This document shows positions 27,098 to 35,868 of a stretch of DNA of 64,000 nucleotides, piece after piece; the stretch's first letter is position 1; every line of letters starts with the position of its first letter. Source of the DNA: Flavobacterium sp. WC2421 (lineage in GTDB: Bacteria; Bacteroidota; Bacteroidia; Flavobacteriales; Flavobacteriaceae); NCBI RefSeq assembly GCF_040822115.1, contig NZ_CP162004.1:2790001-2854000 (forward strand), in the 5' to 3' direction. Position numbers and translations under genes: made by a program. The notes below the pieces were generated by a model, which did no database searches, was not told the DNA's origin, and saw only the letters and a program-made list of their open reading frames with translations.

Positions 27098-27155
27098 AAA
27101 TGGGTGTAAGTCATCATATTTTAAAACCCGTTTGAGTACATCAAACGGGTTTTTT
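27098..27155 (+). terminator. His attenuator: antiterminator and terminator
   Basis: The terminator stem AAACCCGTTTGA (27124-27135) with TCAAACGGGTTT (27141-27152) is followed by further T. The 5' half is also complementary to AAATGGGT (27098-27105), which pairs with ACCCGTTT (27126-27133) over 8 positions including one G-U. A ribosome reaching the leader stop at 27095 would cover 27098-27105 and allow termination. A ribosome stalled at the His codons would free it to form the antiterminator. Confidence 0.9.
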
Positions 27156-27208
27156 ATTGCCTAACTTTTGTACTCTGACACAATACTAACAAAATTAAAT
27201 TCAAAAAA

Positions 27209-28066
27209 ATGAGTACATTAAAAATTGCAATTCAAAAATCAGGACGTTTAAACGAAGACAGTATCCAAATTCTAAAAGATTGCGGAATCTCTATTAACAA
27301 TGGAATTGATCAATTAAAAGCAGAAGCTTCAAATTTCCCTTTAGAAGTTTTATACTTAAGAAACTCTGATATTCCTCAATACTTAATTGATGGTGTGGTA
27401 GATATTGCCATTGTAGGAGACAATTTATTGGTTGAAAAAGGGAAAGGGATTCAAGTGATTCAAAAGCTTGGTTTTTCTAAATGTAAAGTTTCAGTTGCTG
27501 TACCCAAAACATTCGAATACAATTCTATTCAAGATTTAGATGGATTGCGTATTGCGACTTCTTACCCAAATACGGTAATCGAATATTTCAATTCTTTTGG
27601 AGTAAATGTAGATATTCACCAAATTTCTGGTTCGGTTGAGATCGCTCCAAATATTGGTCTAGCCGATGCCATTGTTGATATTGTTTCAAGCGGAAGTACG
27701 TTGTTTAAAAACAATTTAAAGGAAGTTGAAATTATTTATAAAAGTGAAGCGGTATTGGCAGTTTCTCCAAAAGTAACTCCAGATGTTCAAAAATTAATTG
27801 ACACCTTAAAATTTAGAATTGAATCCGTTTTAAGAGCGCGAAAATCAAAATATATTTTGATGAACGTGCCTAATGATAAAATTGAAGAAGTAGGTAAAAT
27901 TCTTCCAGTATTGCGTAGTTTAACAGTTTTGCCATTGGCGCAAGAAGGATGGAGCAGTGTACACTCTGTAATTGATAAAGATACTTTCTGGCAAGTAATC
28001 GATCAATTGAAAGACGCTGGTGCCGAAGGAATTTTGATATGCCCAATTGAAAAAATGGTGCTGTAA
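27209..28066 (+). CDS. hisG: ATP phosphoribosyltransferase, long form
   Basis: A 285-aa HisG catalysing the first committed step of histidine synthesis (ATP + PRPP to phosphoribosyl-ATP). The N-terminal part begins LKIAIQKSGRLNEDS; DVVDIVSSGST-type PRPP loop sequence appears as IVDIVSSGSTLFKNN near residue 157-171. The C-terminal ACT-like regulatory domain (about 205-285; ILPVLRSLTVLPLAQEGWSS) identifies the long form, which does not need HisZ and is usually inhibited by histidine. It is the first structural gene after the attenuator. Confidence 0.96.
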   Translation: MSTLKIAIQKSGRLNEDSIQILKDCGISINNGIDQLKAEASNFPLEVLYLRNSDIPQYLIDGVVDIAIVGDNLLVEKGKGIQVIQKLGFSKCKVSVAVPKTFEYNSIQDLDGLRIATSYPNTVIEYFNSFGVNVDIHQISGSVEIAPNIGLADAIVDIVSSGSTLFKNNLKEVEIIYKSEAVLAVSPKVTPDVQKLIDTLKFRIESVLRARKSKYILMNVPNDKIEEVGKILPVLRSLTVLPLAQEGWSSVHSVIDKDTFWQVIDQLKDAGAEGILICPIEKMVL

Positions 28067-28124
28067 ATAATTATAAATTATTAAGTATGAATTATAAAGT
28101 TGAGTAAAACTTAAATAGTTGATA

Positions 28125-28162
28125 CTTTGCAAACTTTGCGAAAAACCTTTGCGAACTTTGCG
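28125..28162. repeat. CTTTGCG repeat cluster before hisD
   Basis: Four copies of CTTTGC(G/A) start at 28125, 28134, 28147 and 28156 (spacing 9, 13, 9). The arrangement is a tandem degenerate unit in the hisG-hisD gap. It looks like a dispersed Flavobacterium intergenic repeat rather than an operator. Confidence 0.6.
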
Positions 28163-28178
28163 GTTAAAACACAATACG

Positions 28179-29462
28179 ATGAATAAAATATACGACCCAA
28201 AACCCAATACCTGGTCAGCAATTCTAGAACGACCTACTAAGACTATCGACGACATCGAACTTACTGTAAAAGAAATTTTTAAGGAAGTTCAGAAAAAAGG
28301 AGATACCGCTGTGGCCAAATATACTTCGATTTTTGACGGAGTAAATTTTGAAAATCTAGAAGTATCTATACAAGAAATCGAAACTGCTGTTGCTACCGTT
28401 CCTAACGAATTGAAAGATGCGATTCAATTGGCTAAAAGCAATATTGAAAAATTCCATACAGCTCAAAAAACGGCAAAAGTAGAAGTAGAAACAGTAGAAG
28501 GAGTACAATGTTGGCAAGAGAAAAGACCGATTCAAAAGATTGGTTTGTATATACCAGGAGGAACTGCTCCCTTATTTTCAACTGTTTTGATGCTTGCCGT
28601 TCCTGCTCGAATTGCAGGTTGTAATGAAATTGTTTTATGTTCTCCTCCTGATAAAAAAGGAGTTATAAATCCAGCCATTTTATACGCAGCACAATTATGT
28701 GGTGTTACTAAAATTTTAAAAGTAGGTGGTATTCAGGCAATTGCAGGAATGACTTTTGGTACCCAAACGATCCCTAAAGTGTATAAAATTTTTGGACCTG
28801 GAAACCAATTCGTTACTGTTGCCAAGCAATTAGCAACTCAATTTGGTGTAGCAATTGACATGCCTGCTGGACCTTCTGAATTACTTGTTGTTGCCGATGA
28901 TACTGCTATTCCATCTTTTGTAGCTTCTGATTTATTGTCTCAAGCAGAGCACGGTACAGACAGTCAGGTTATTTTGGTGTCAACTTCAAAAAAACTGATT
29001 GACGCCGTTGAAGCCGAAATTCAAATTCAACTAGAGCAATTACCTAGAAAAGCGATTGCCGAAAAAGCGATTGCCAACTCAAAGTTAATTTATGTAGAAA
29101 ATGATAAAACTGCTTTAGAATTAATCAATGAATATGGACCGGAACATTTCATAGTTTGTACTGCAAACGATGATTTTTTTATCGACGGAATCGAAAATGC
29201 AGGTTCGGTTTTTATTGGGAATTATACCCCTGAAAGCGCTGGAGACTATGCTTCGGGTACTAATCATACCTTACCAACAAATGGTTATGCTAAAAATTAT
29301 AGCGGAGTAAACCTAGATAGTTTTACTAAATCAATGACTTTTCAAAAAATCTCTGAAAAGGGAATTCAAAATATTGGTAACGCCATTGAAATTATGGCAG
29401 AAGCCGAAGGGCTGCAAGCGCATAAGAATGCGGTGACACTAAGGTTGAAGAGTTTAGAATAA
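28179..29462 (+). CDS. hisD: Histidinol dehydrogenase
   Basis: 427 aa from the ATG at 28179. An in-frame ATG at 28119 would add 20 residues encoded by the CTTTGCG repeat and is unlikely. HisD performs the last two steps of histidine synthesis, oxidising histidinol to histidine with NAD+ and Zn2+. Motifs seen are IGLYIPGGTAPLFSTVLM, FGPGNQFVTVAK, IDMPAGPSELLVVAD, SQAEHGTDSQ (zinc ligands) and GPEHF. The segment SAGDYASGTNHTLPTNGYA near the end completes the active site. Confidence 0.96.
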   Translation: MNKIYDPKPNTWSAILERPTKTIDDIELTVKEIFKEVQKKGDTAVAKYTSIFDGVNFENLEVSIQEIETAVATVPNELKDAIQLAKSNIEKFHTAQKTAKVEVETVEGVQCWQEKRPIQKIGLYIPGGTAPLFSTVLMLAVPARIAGCNEIVLCSPPDKKGVINPAILYAAQLCGVTKILKVGGIQAIAGMTFGTQTIPKVYKIFGPGNQFVTVAKQLATQFGVAIDMPAGPSELLVVADDTAIPSFVASDLLSQAEHGTDSQVILVSTSKKLIDAVEAEIQIQLEQLPRKAIAEKAIANSKLIYVENDKTALELINEYGPEHFIVCTANDDFFIDGIENAGSVFIGNYTPESAGDYASGTNHTLPTNGYAKNYSGVNLDSFTKSMTFQKISEKGIQNIGNAIEIMAEAEGLQAHKNAVTLRLKSLE

Positions 29463-29464
29463 GA

Positions 29465-29545
29465 GACAAGAAGCAAGAAACAAGATATTAGAGAAGGAGG
29501 CACAGTATAAAAGTCTTTTCTCTTGACTCTTGATTCTAATTTCTT
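29465..29545. repeat. Imperfect palindrome between hisD and hisC
   Basis: A purine-rich arm made of AGACAAG/AGCAAGA/AACAAGA units is followed about 20 nt later by its pyrimidine-rich counterpart built from TCTTTTC, TCTTGAC and TCTTGATTCT. The pairing is imperfect. Such CAAGA/TCTTG palindromes are familiar from Flavobacterium spacers; no function is known. Confidence 0.5.
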
Positions 29546-29565
29546 TCCTCTAAAAACAAAAGAAA

Positions 29566-30615
29566 ATGGAAAATTTCGATTTAAATAATTTAGTTCGTGA
29601 GAACGTCAAAACCATGAAGCCGTATTCATCGGCTCGTGATGAGTTTAAAGATTTTGATGTGGCTCAAATGATATTTTTGGATGCCAATGAAAATCCGTAT
29701 CAAAATGGTGTAAACAGGTATCCCGATCCACAACAAAGCAGCGTGAAAGCAGTTTTAGCCAAACAAAGAAACCTAAAAATCGATCAAGTTTTATTAGGAA
29801 ACGGAAGTGATGAAGTATTGGATTTGCTATTTAGAGCTTTTTGTGAGCCTAAAGAAGATAATGTAATTACTTTACCGCCTACATATGGAATGTATGGGGT
29901 TTTAGCCAATATTAATGCGGTAACCAATAAAGAAGTATTACTTTCTACTGATTTCCAACCAGAGATAGATTCCATTCTAGATACTGTAGATGCTAATACT
30001 AAAATAATCTTTTTATGTTCGCCAAACAACCCAACAGGAAACTCTTTTTCTGATGAAAGTATAGTGACATTACTTCAAAATTTTAATGGATTAGTAGTTA
30101 TCGATGAAGCGTATATCGACTTTTCAAAAAAACAAAGTTGGTTGAATGAATTAGATGAATATCCAAATTTAATCATTACACAAACACTTTCAAAAGCCTA
30201 TGGTTTGGCAGGAATTCGTTTAGGTATTTGTTATGCTTCAGCTGGAATAATTTCGGTTTTAAACAAAATAAAACCTCCGTATAATGTGAATGAATTAACG
30301 CAACAAAGAGCATTAGAAAGATTAGCTGATATAGAAAAAATTCAACTTGAAATAGACTCTATTATAATACAAAGAGATGATTTACTTAAAGTATTAAAAG
30401 AAGTTAAATTTGTTTCTAAAATATACCCAACCGAAGCTAATTTTGTGTTGATTAAAGTGGATGATGCGACTAAACGCTATAATGAATTAATCGCAAAAGG
30501 GATTGTTATTCGAAACAGAACTACCCAACCACTGTGTGAAAACACGTTGCGTTTAACCATTGGAACAGCAGAAGAAAATAAAAAATTAATGGAAGCACTA
30601 TTAGCGATAAGCTAA
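29566..30615 (+). CDS. hisC: Histidinol-phosphate aminotransferase
   Basis: A 349-aa fold-type I PLP enzyme. Motifs are LDANENPYQNGVNRYPD at the N-terminus, GNGSDEVLDLL, CSPNNPTGNSF, VVIDEAYIDF and the Schiff-base lysine region TQTLSKAYGLAGIRLG (Lys about residue 210). It converts imidazole-acetol phosphate and glutamate to histidinol phosphate. It has the HisC-typical length and sits between hisD and hisB. Confidence 0.95.
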   Translation: MENFDLNNLVRENVKTMKPYSSARDEFKDFDVAQMIFLDANENPYQNGVNRYPDPQQSSVKAVLAKQRNLKIDQVLLGNGSDEVLDLLFRAFCEPKEDNVITLPPTYGMYGVLANINAVTNKEVLLSTDFQPEIDSILDTVDANTKIIFLCSPNNPTGNSFSDESIVTLLQNFNGLVVIDEAYIDFSKKQSWLNELDEYPNLIITQTLSKAYGLAGIRLGICYASAGIISVLNKIKPPYNVNELTQQRALERLADIEKIQLEIDSIIIQRDDLLKVLKEVKFVSKIYPTEANFVLIKVDDATKRYNELIAKGIVIRNRTTQPLCENTLRLTIGTAEENKKLMEALLAIS

Positions 30616-30644
30616 TTTTAAATAATCAAACTAAAAATAACAAC

Positions 30645-31070
30645 ATGTGTAAAAAACTAATCATTGTACTTTTAATGTCATTAAGTTTTAATATTGCGAT
30701 GCGAGCTCAAGAAAGTAAGACCACGGAAACGGGTAAAATTTATTTTCTACGCTCTACTGGTTTTCAAGGGTCAGCAGTTGCTTTTAAAACTTTTATTGAT
30801 GGAGAATTTGTTTGTAAACTAAATAATAAAAAATATTCTATACACGAAGTTCCTGTTGGTAAACATGAATGCTCCGTACAATTTGGAGGAAAAAAATCTA
30901 AAGAGAAAGCGGAGAAGTTTGAAGTCCAAGTTGAAGCAGGCAAAATTACCTATGTACAATTGGTATTTGAAACGGGATTATTTATTAATAACATTTATTG
31001 TGAAGAAGTAACCGAAAATACGGCAACGCAAAAAATGAAAATAATGGAAGAAGATACTAAGTGTCTTTAA
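30645..31070 (+). CDS. DUF2846-like secreted protein inserted in the his operon
   Basis: A 141-aa protein with an N-terminal signal peptide (about 22 residues, ending AMRAQ). The core GKIYFLRSTGFQGSAVAFKT, FIDGEFVCKLNNKKY and VPVGKHECSVQFGGKK resembles the DUF2846 beta-sandwich fold of small envelope proteins. It lies 29 nt after hisC and has no recognised role in histidine synthesis, so it is a passenger in the operon. Two late cysteines (IYCEEV and the C-terminal KCL) may form a disulfide. Confidence 0.7.
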   Translation: MCKKLIIVLLMSLSFNIAMRAQESKTTETGKIYFLRSTGFQGSAVAFKTFIDGEFVCKLNNKKYSIHEVPVGKHECSVQFGGKKSKEKAEKFEVQVEAGKITYVQLVFETGLFINNIYCEEVTENTATQKMKIMEEDTKCL

Positions 31071-31107
31071 TTCCAAGGTTTTAAAAATAAAATAAATTGG
31101 ATTGAAA

Positions 31108-31199
31108 GTGCGTGAGGGATAGTAGTGAAGCTCTTTTTTATCTTGTTTTTTCAAGATAAAAAAAGCGGGAACGAATAGCCCGACCCGCAGGGACACGCC
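31108..31199 (+). repeat. Structured intergenic repeat, copy 2 (Flavo-1-like)
   Basis: A perfect 12-bp hairpin (TTTTTTATCTTG 31134-31145 with CAAGATAAAAAA 31152-31163, T6 loop) is enclosed by an outer helix GCGTG (31110-31114) with CACGC (31194-31198). The flank words GATAGTAGTG, GCGGGAA and CGAATAGCCC repeat those of the element at 5356-5440. It sits in the gap between the DUF2846-like gene and hisB. It may be transcribed as part of the his mRNA. Confidence 0.65.
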
Positions 31200-31257
31200 A
31201 AAAACAATAAAACAAACACAACTAGCTAAAAGCTAACAGTTAAAAGCTTATATAAAA

Positions 31258-32394
31258 ATGAAAAAAGTACTTTTTATCGATCGTGATGGAACGATTGTTT
31301 TAGAACCAGAAGGATACCAATTAGATAGTTTAGATAAATTAGAATTTTATCCAAAATCATTTCAATATTTGGCTAAAATTGCGAAAGAATTGGATTATGA
31401 GTTAGTGATGGTAACTAACCAAGATGGGTTAGGGACGGACAGTTTTCCGGAAGATACTTTTTGGCCTACACAAAATTTCATTTTGAGAGCTTTTGAAAAC
31501 GAAGGTGTTTTATTTGACGATATTTTTGTAGATCGGTCTTTTCCAGAAGACAATGCACCAACACGCAAGCCAAGGACAGGAATGCTAACAAAGTATATTG
31601 ATAATCCAGCCTATGATTTAGCAAATTCCTTCGTATTAGGAGATCGATTGACTGATGTAGAACTGGCTAAAAATCTAGGTGCAAAAGCGATTTTTATGAA
31701 CACCAGCGAAGGGGCAGGAAGTGGTGAGATTGCTTCGAAACGTGAGGAGTTGGATGACATTATTACATTACAATCCACTGATTGGAAAGTAATTTATGAG
31801 TTTTTGAAACTCGAAGCGCGCTCCGCTACAATATCAAGAAAAACAAATGAAACGGATATTTACATTAATTTGAATCTGGATGGTACGGGGAAAAGCAAAA
31901 TCGAAACTGGAATTGCCTTTTTTGATCATATGTTAGACCAAATTGCGCGTCACGGCCAAATGGACTTGGAAATTCTTGTAAAAGGAGATTTGGAAGTAGA
32001 TGAGCACCATACCATTGAAGACACGGCAATTGCACTAGGCGAGGTTTTTGCGAAAGCATTAGGAAACAAGTTGGGTATTGAGCGTTACGGTTTTTGTTTA
32101 CCAATGGACGACTGCTTAGCGCAAGTTGCTATTGACTTTGGAGGAAGAAACTGGTTGGTTTGGGAAACGGAATTTAAACGTGAAATGGTTGGGAAAATGC
32201 CAACAGAGATGTTCTTGCATTTCTTTAAATCTTTTTCAGATGGAGCTAAAGCAAATATCAACATCAAAGCCGAAGGACAAAACGAGCACCATAAAATTGA
32301 GGCTATTTTTAAGGCTTTCGCCAAAGCGATAAAAGTTGCCGTAAAACGCGACACCGAAAAAATGATTTTGCCATCGACAAAGGGGATGTTGTAA
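31258..32394 (+). CDS. hisB: Bifunctional histidinol-phosphatase / imidazoleglycerol-phosphate dehydratase
   Basis: A 378-aa fusion. Residues 1 to about 165 form a HAD phosphatase ([16 protein letters not shown] with the two catalytic Asp, [29 protein letters not shown]). Residues about 185-378 form the IGP dehydratase with manganese-binding His clusters ([40 protein letters not shown]). It catalyses steps 6 and 8 of histidine synthesis. The fused form, as in enterobacteria, is normal for Bacteroidetes. Confidence 0.96.
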   Translation: MKKVLFIDRDGTIVLEPEGYQLDSLDKLEFYPKSFQYLAKIAKELDYELVMVTNQDGLGTDSFPEDTFWPTQNFILRAFENEGVLFDDIFVDRSFPEDNAPTRKPRTGMLTKYIDNPAYDLANSFVLGDRLTDVELAKNLGAKAIFMNTSEGAGSGEIASKREELDDIITLQSTDWKVIYEFLKLEARSATISRKTNETDIYINLNLDGTGKSKIETGIAFFDHMLDQIARHGQMDLEILVKGDLEVDEHHTIEDTAIALGEVFAKALGNKLGIERYGFCLPMDDCLAQVAIDFGGRNWLVWETEFKREMVGKMPTEMFLHFFKSFSDGAKANINIKAEGQNEHHKIEAIFKAFAKAIKVAVKRDTEKMILPSTKGML

Positions 32395-32400
32395 AAATTT

Positions 32401-32477
32401 GTTTAAAGTTTAAAGTTTCAGGTTCTATGTAGAACTTTAAACCTTAAACCTTAAACCTTAAACTTTAAACTTGAAAC
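32401..32477. repeat. Long palindrome with CCTTAAA tandem units between hisB and hisH
   Basis: GTTTAAAGTTT (32401-32411) pairs perfectly with AAACTTTAAAC (32460-32470). An inner hairpin pairs GTTCTA with TAGAAC around TG near 32423-32436. The right arm contains CCTTAAA three times in tandem. The whole gap is therefore one extended hairpin. Confidence 0.65.
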
Positions 32478-32486
32478 AAAAAAACA

Positions 32487-33074
32487 ATGAAAATAGTAAT
32501 CATAAATTACGGAGCAGGAAACATTCAAAGCATTATGTTTGCCATCGAAAGATTGGGATTTAAAGCGGTTTTGAGTAATAATCCTGAGGAAATTAAAGCT
32601 GCCGATAAAGTAATTTTTCCAGGTGTTGGTGAAGCAAGTTCAGCGATGAAAATGTTGTTAGCAAGTGGCTTAGAAACCTTAATTCCTACTTTGACTCAAC
32701 CCGTATTGGGAATTTGTTTGGGAATGCAATTGATGTGTAATAAATCGGAGGAAGGAAATACAAAGGGATTAGGGATTTTTGATGTGGATGTATTAAAATT
32801 TTCTCCAAAAGTTAAAGTGCCACAAATGGGATGGAATACTATTTACAACCTGAAGTCCCCTTTATTTAATGAAATTGCAGAAAATGAATATATGTATTTA
32901 GTACACAGTTTTTATGCCCCTGACTGCGTTGAATCCATTGCAACAACTAATTATGAAGTTGAATATGCCTCGGCATTACAAAAAAACAATTTTTACGGTA
33001 CTCAATTTCATCCTGAAAAAAGCGGTGATGTAGGAGAGCAAATTCTAGAGAATTTTCTAAAATTAAATGATTGA
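32487..33074 (+). CDS. hisH: Imidazole glycerol phosphate synthase, glutaminase subunit
   Basis: A 195-aa class I glutamine amidotransferase. It has VIINYGAGNIQSI at the start, the oxyanion segment KVIFPGVGEASSAM, the nucleophile Cys in VLGICLGMQLMC (about residue 77) and the His/Glu pair in YGTQFHPEKSG. It supplies ammonia to HisF to make IGP and AICAR from PRFAR. HisF lies two genes downstream, separated by hisA and a small four-helix-bundle gene. Confidence 0.96.
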   Translation: MKIVIINYGAGNIQSIMFAIERLGFKAVLSNNPEEIKAADKVIFPGVGEASSAMKMLLASGLETLIPTLTQPVLGICLGMQLMCNKSEEGNTKGLGIFDVDVLKFSPKVKVPQMGWNTIYNLKSPLFNEIAENEYMYLVHSFYAPDCVESIATTNYEVEYASALQKNNFYGTQFHPEKSGDVGEQILENFLKLND

Positions 33075-33084
33075 AAGATGTAAT

Positions 33085-33132
33085 GATTAAGCAATTCTGG
33101 ATGGAGTAGTTCTACGTTCAAAATTGCTAATC
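33085..33132. repeat. Hairpin between hisH and hisA
   Basis: GATTAAGCAATT (33085-33096) pairs with AATTGCTAATC (33122-33132) with one bulged A, and an inner GTAG/CTAC pair lies at the tip. It belongs to the same style of intercistronic palindrome as the other his gaps. Confidence 0.6.
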
Positions 33133-33170
33133 TTTAAATTATTCAATTTTAAATCTTTAAATTATAAAAA

Positions 33171-33902
33171 ATGCGAATTATACCAGCTATAGATATCATC
33201 GAAGGAAAATGTGTTCGTTTATCAAAAGGCGATTACAATACTAAAATCATATACAATGAAAACCCGCTAGAGGTTGCAAAATCATTCGAAGCACATGGAA
33301 TAGAATATTTACATTTGGTTGATTTAGATGGAGCCAAATCGAGTAAAATTGTCAACTATAAAATATTAGAACAAATTGCAACTCAAACTAGTTTGAAAAT
33401 TGATTTTGGTGGTGGATTGAAATCGGATGCCGATTTAAAAATTGCTTTCGAAAGTGGTGCTAACCAGATTACAGGAGGAAGTATCGCTGTAAAAAATAGA
33501 GCTATTTTCGAAAAATGGATTGCAGAGTATGGTGCGGATAAAATCATTCTTGGAGCAGATGCCAATAACGAAAAAGTAGCAGTTTCTGGTTGGTTAGAAG
33601 ATTCTAATGAAGATTTGGTTCCATTCATTCAGGACTATCAAAATAAAGGGATTCAGTACGTTATATGTACGGATATTGCAAAAGATGGCATGCTAGAAGG
33701 TCCGAGTTTTGATCTGTATGCAAAAATTTTAGCAGAAGCCAAAGGAATAAAATTGATTGCGTCTGGTGGAATTTCTACCTTTGATGAATTACCTAAATTA
33801 GCCGAATTGGGTTGCGAAGGAACTATTATTGGGAAAGCGATTTATGAAGGTCGAATTAGTTTGAAACAATTGGAGAACTACGTTATAAGTAGTAAGTCAT
33901 AA
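33171..33902 (+). CDS. hisA: ProFAR isomerase
   Basis: A 243-aa (beta/alpha)8 barrel opening [20 protein letters not shown], with catalytic Asp8 on the first strand. Phosphate-binding glycines lie in [10 protein letters not shown] and [13 protein letters not shown], and the second catalytic Asp in [18 protein letters not shown]. It isomerises ProFAR to PRFAR. It is followed after 16 nt by a four-helix-bundle gene rather than hisF. Confidence 0.95.
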   Translation: MRIIPAIDIIEGKCVRLSKGDYNTKIIYNENPLEVAKSFEAHGIEYLHLVDLDGAKSSKIVNYKILEQIATQTSLKIDFGGGLKSDADLKIAFESGANQITGGSIAVKNRAIFEKWIAEYGADKIILGADANNEKVAVSGWLEDSNEDLVPFIQDYQNKGIQYVICTDIAKDGMLEGPSFDLYAKILAEAKGIKLIASGGISTFDELPKLAELGCEGTIIGKAIYEGRISLKQLENYVISSKS

Positions 33903-33918
33903 GGATTAAGTTGTAAGT

Positions 33919-34278
33919 ATGGGAGAAGATATAATCAAGGTAAAGAGTTTTTCATTTGCGATTAGAATGGTCAACCTCTACAAGACTTTAGTTTCTAGAA
34001 ATGAATATGTCATGAGCAAACAAGTTTTGCGCTCTGGTACTTCAATAGGTGCAAACATTCGCGAAGCTAAAAATGCGGAAAGTAGAGCTGATTTCATTCA
34101 TAAAATGGGAATTTCTCAAAAAGAGGCAGACGAAACTTTATACTGGTTAGAACTTTTACAAGCAACAAAATACCTTTCACAAGAAGAATTTGAGAGTTTA
34201 CATAACGATGGCGTTGAAGTTTTAAAACTGATAAAAAGCATTATCATCTCTGCTAAAAATAATCAGAAGAAAACTTAA
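33919..34278 (+). CDS. Four-helix-bundle protein (23S rRNA intervening-sequence type)
   Basis: A 119-aa all-helical protein of the TIGR02436/S23 family. Diagnostic sequence is VLRSGTSIGANIREAKNAES (about residues 36-55), then DFIHKMGISQKEADETLYWLELL. Family members were first seen inside 23S rRNA intervening sequences, but free-standing copies are common in Bacteroidetes and form pentameric bundles of unknown function. It is wedged 16 nt after hisA and 33 nt before hisF, the only gene between these two sister enzymes. It may be a passenger inserted into the operon. Confidence 0.9.
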   Translation: MGEDIIKVKSFSFAIRMVNLYKTLVSRNEYVMSKQVLRSGTSIGANIREAKNAESRADFIHKMGISQKEADETLYWLELLQATKYLSQEEFESLHNDGVEVLKLIKSIIISAKNNQKKT

Positions 34279-34311
34279 TACTTCATCCTTATTAATTAAT
34301 ACTTACTATAC

Positions 34312-35067
34312 ATGTTAACAAAAAGAATAATACCTTGTCTCGATATTAAAAATGGAAGAACCGTAAAAGGCGTCAATTTCGTTGACTTACGCGATGCCGG
34401 TGATCCAGTGGAATTAGCCAAAATCTATTCAGATGAAGGTGCTGATGAATTGGTTTTTCTTGATATTTCTGCAACTGAAGAACGAAGAAAAACATTGGTT
34501 GATTTAGTTCGCAAAGTAGCTTCGACTATTAATATTCCGTTTACTGTTGGTGGGGGAATTTCATCTGTTGAAGATGTTGAAATATTATTGCAAAATGGTG
34601 CTGATAAAGTATCTATTAATTCATCTGCGGTAAAAAATCCGCAACTAATCAATGATTTAGCACAAAGATTTGGAAGTCAGTGTGTTGTTGTTGCCATTGA
34701 TGCAAAACAAATTGACGGGCAATGGATTGTACATTTAGTAGGTGGAAAAGTGCCTACTGAATTGAATTTATTTGATTGGGCTACCGAAGTTGCCGAGAGA
34801 GGTGCAGGAGAAATACTGTTTACCTCAATGGATAATGATGGAACTAAAAATGGATTTGCTAATGTAGCTTTGTCTAAATTATCTACCTTGGTTAATATTC
34901 CTATTATTGCATCAGGAGGCGCAGGAAACATACAGCATTTTGTGGACAGTTTTATAGAAGGAAAAGCAGATGCAGCATTGGCAGCAAGCGTTTTTCATTT
35001 TAAAGAAATTGAAATCCGAACTTTGAAGCAAGAACTTCAAAAACACAACATCGAAGTAAGATTATAA
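34312..35067 (+). CDS. hisF: Imidazole glycerol phosphate synthase, cyclase subunit
   Basis: A 251-aa (beta/alpha)8 barrel and paralogue of HisA. It opens [20 protein letters not shown] with catalytic Asp11. Phosphate loops are [15 protein letters not shown] and [15 protein letters not shown], and the second catalytic Asp lies in [13 protein letters not shown]. It forms the ammonia channel complex with HisH. Length and motifs are canonical. Confidence 0.96.
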   Translation: MLTKRIIPCLDIKNGRTVKGVNFVDLRDAGDPVELAKIYSDEGADELVFLDISATEERRKTLVDLVRKVASTINIPFTVGGGISSVEDVEILLQNGADKVSINSSAVKNPQLINDLAQRFGSQCVVVAIDAKQIDGQWIVHLVGGKVPTELNLFDWATEVAERGAGEILFTSMDNDGTKNGFANVALSKLSTLVNIPIIASGGAGNIQHFVDSFIEGKADAALAASVFHFKEIEIRTLKQELQKHNIEVRL

Positions 35068-35130
35068 AAGAAAGAGAAAAGACGTCAGATTTGATAATCT
35101 TTTAATTTTTCAATCAATAAATAAAATAAC

Positions 35131-35730
35131 ATGAACATAGATTTTTCAAAAAGTGCACACGGATTAATTCCAGCCATTATACAAGACAGTGAAACTAAAG
35201 CCGTTTTAATGTTGGGTTACATGAATGAGGAAGCGTATCAAAAAACAATTGAAACTCAAAAAGTAACTTTTTTCAGTCGTTCAAAGCAGAGACTTTGGAC
35301 AAAAGGAGAAGAAAGTGGTAACTTTTTAAATTTGGTTGATATAAAAAATGACTGTGATGGTGATACTTTACTAGTTCAAGCAAAACCTGTGGGACCTACC
35401 TGTCATACTGGTGCAGATACCTGCTGGCAAACCGAAAACAAAGCGGATTATGGATTTATTTCAAATTTAGAAGAAACGATTAAAACACGTCGTGAAAATG
35501 CTGATTCAGAGAAAAGCTATGTAGCTTCATTGTTCAAATTAGGAATGAACAAAATTGCTCAAAAAGTAGGTGAGGAAGCAATAGAAGTTGTTATAGAGGC
35601 AAAAGATGATAATGATGATTTGTTCTTGAGTGAAAGTGCTGATTTACTTTTTCACTATTTAATACTACTGCAAGCCAAAGGATTTCAACTCAATGATGTT
35701 GTTGAAGTATTGAAAAGTCGTCAAAAATAG
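35131..35730 (+). CDS. hisIE: Phosphoribosyl-AMP cyclohydrolase / phosphoribosyl-ATP pyrophosphatase
   Basis: A 199-aa fusion. Residues 1-105 form the HisI cyclohydrolase with VLMLGYMNEEAYQKTIET, SRSKQRLWTKGEESGN and zinc ligands in DCDGDTLLVQ and GPTCHTGADTCW. Residues about 112-199 form the HisE pyrophosphatase (NKIAQKVGEEAIEVVIEAKD, SESADLLFHYLILL). It covers steps 2 and 3 of the pathway and is the last his gene, with a strong terminator 30 nt after it. Confidence 0.96.
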   Translation: MNIDFSKSAHGLIPAIIQDSETKAVLMLGYMNEEAYQKTIETQKVTFFSRSKQRLWTKGEESGNFLNLVDIKNDCDGDTLLVQAKPVGPTCHTGADTCWQTENKADYGFISNLEETIKTRRENADSEKSYVASLFKLGMNKIAQKVGEEAIEVVIEAKDDNDDLFLSESADLLFHYLILLQAKGFQLNDVVEVLKSRQK

Positions 35731-35760
35731 AGCAGTTTTTCTTATTAATTTAAATATAAT

Positions 35761-35800
35761 AAAACCCAATAATGAAGCGATTCATTATTGGGTTTTCTTT
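35761..35800 (+). terminator. Terminator of the his operon
   Basis: A perfect 16-bp stem, 35761-35776 with 35781-35796, has a GCGA tetraloop and runs into a T-rich tract. Confidence 0.93.
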
Positions 35801-35868
35801 TTTCTTTTTTTTGATTATGCAATCCACTATATTTACTTTTATTTAAAAGAAATACCACATTACATATT

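Noticed and set aside
27036..27155. Metal-binding peptide or His-tag-like small protein
   Set aside because: The His run plus overlapping antiterminator/terminator before hisG is fully explained by attenuation.
28119..28178. Longer start for HisD
   Set aside because: The extra residues are encoded by a CTTTGCG repeat and do not belong to the HisD family.
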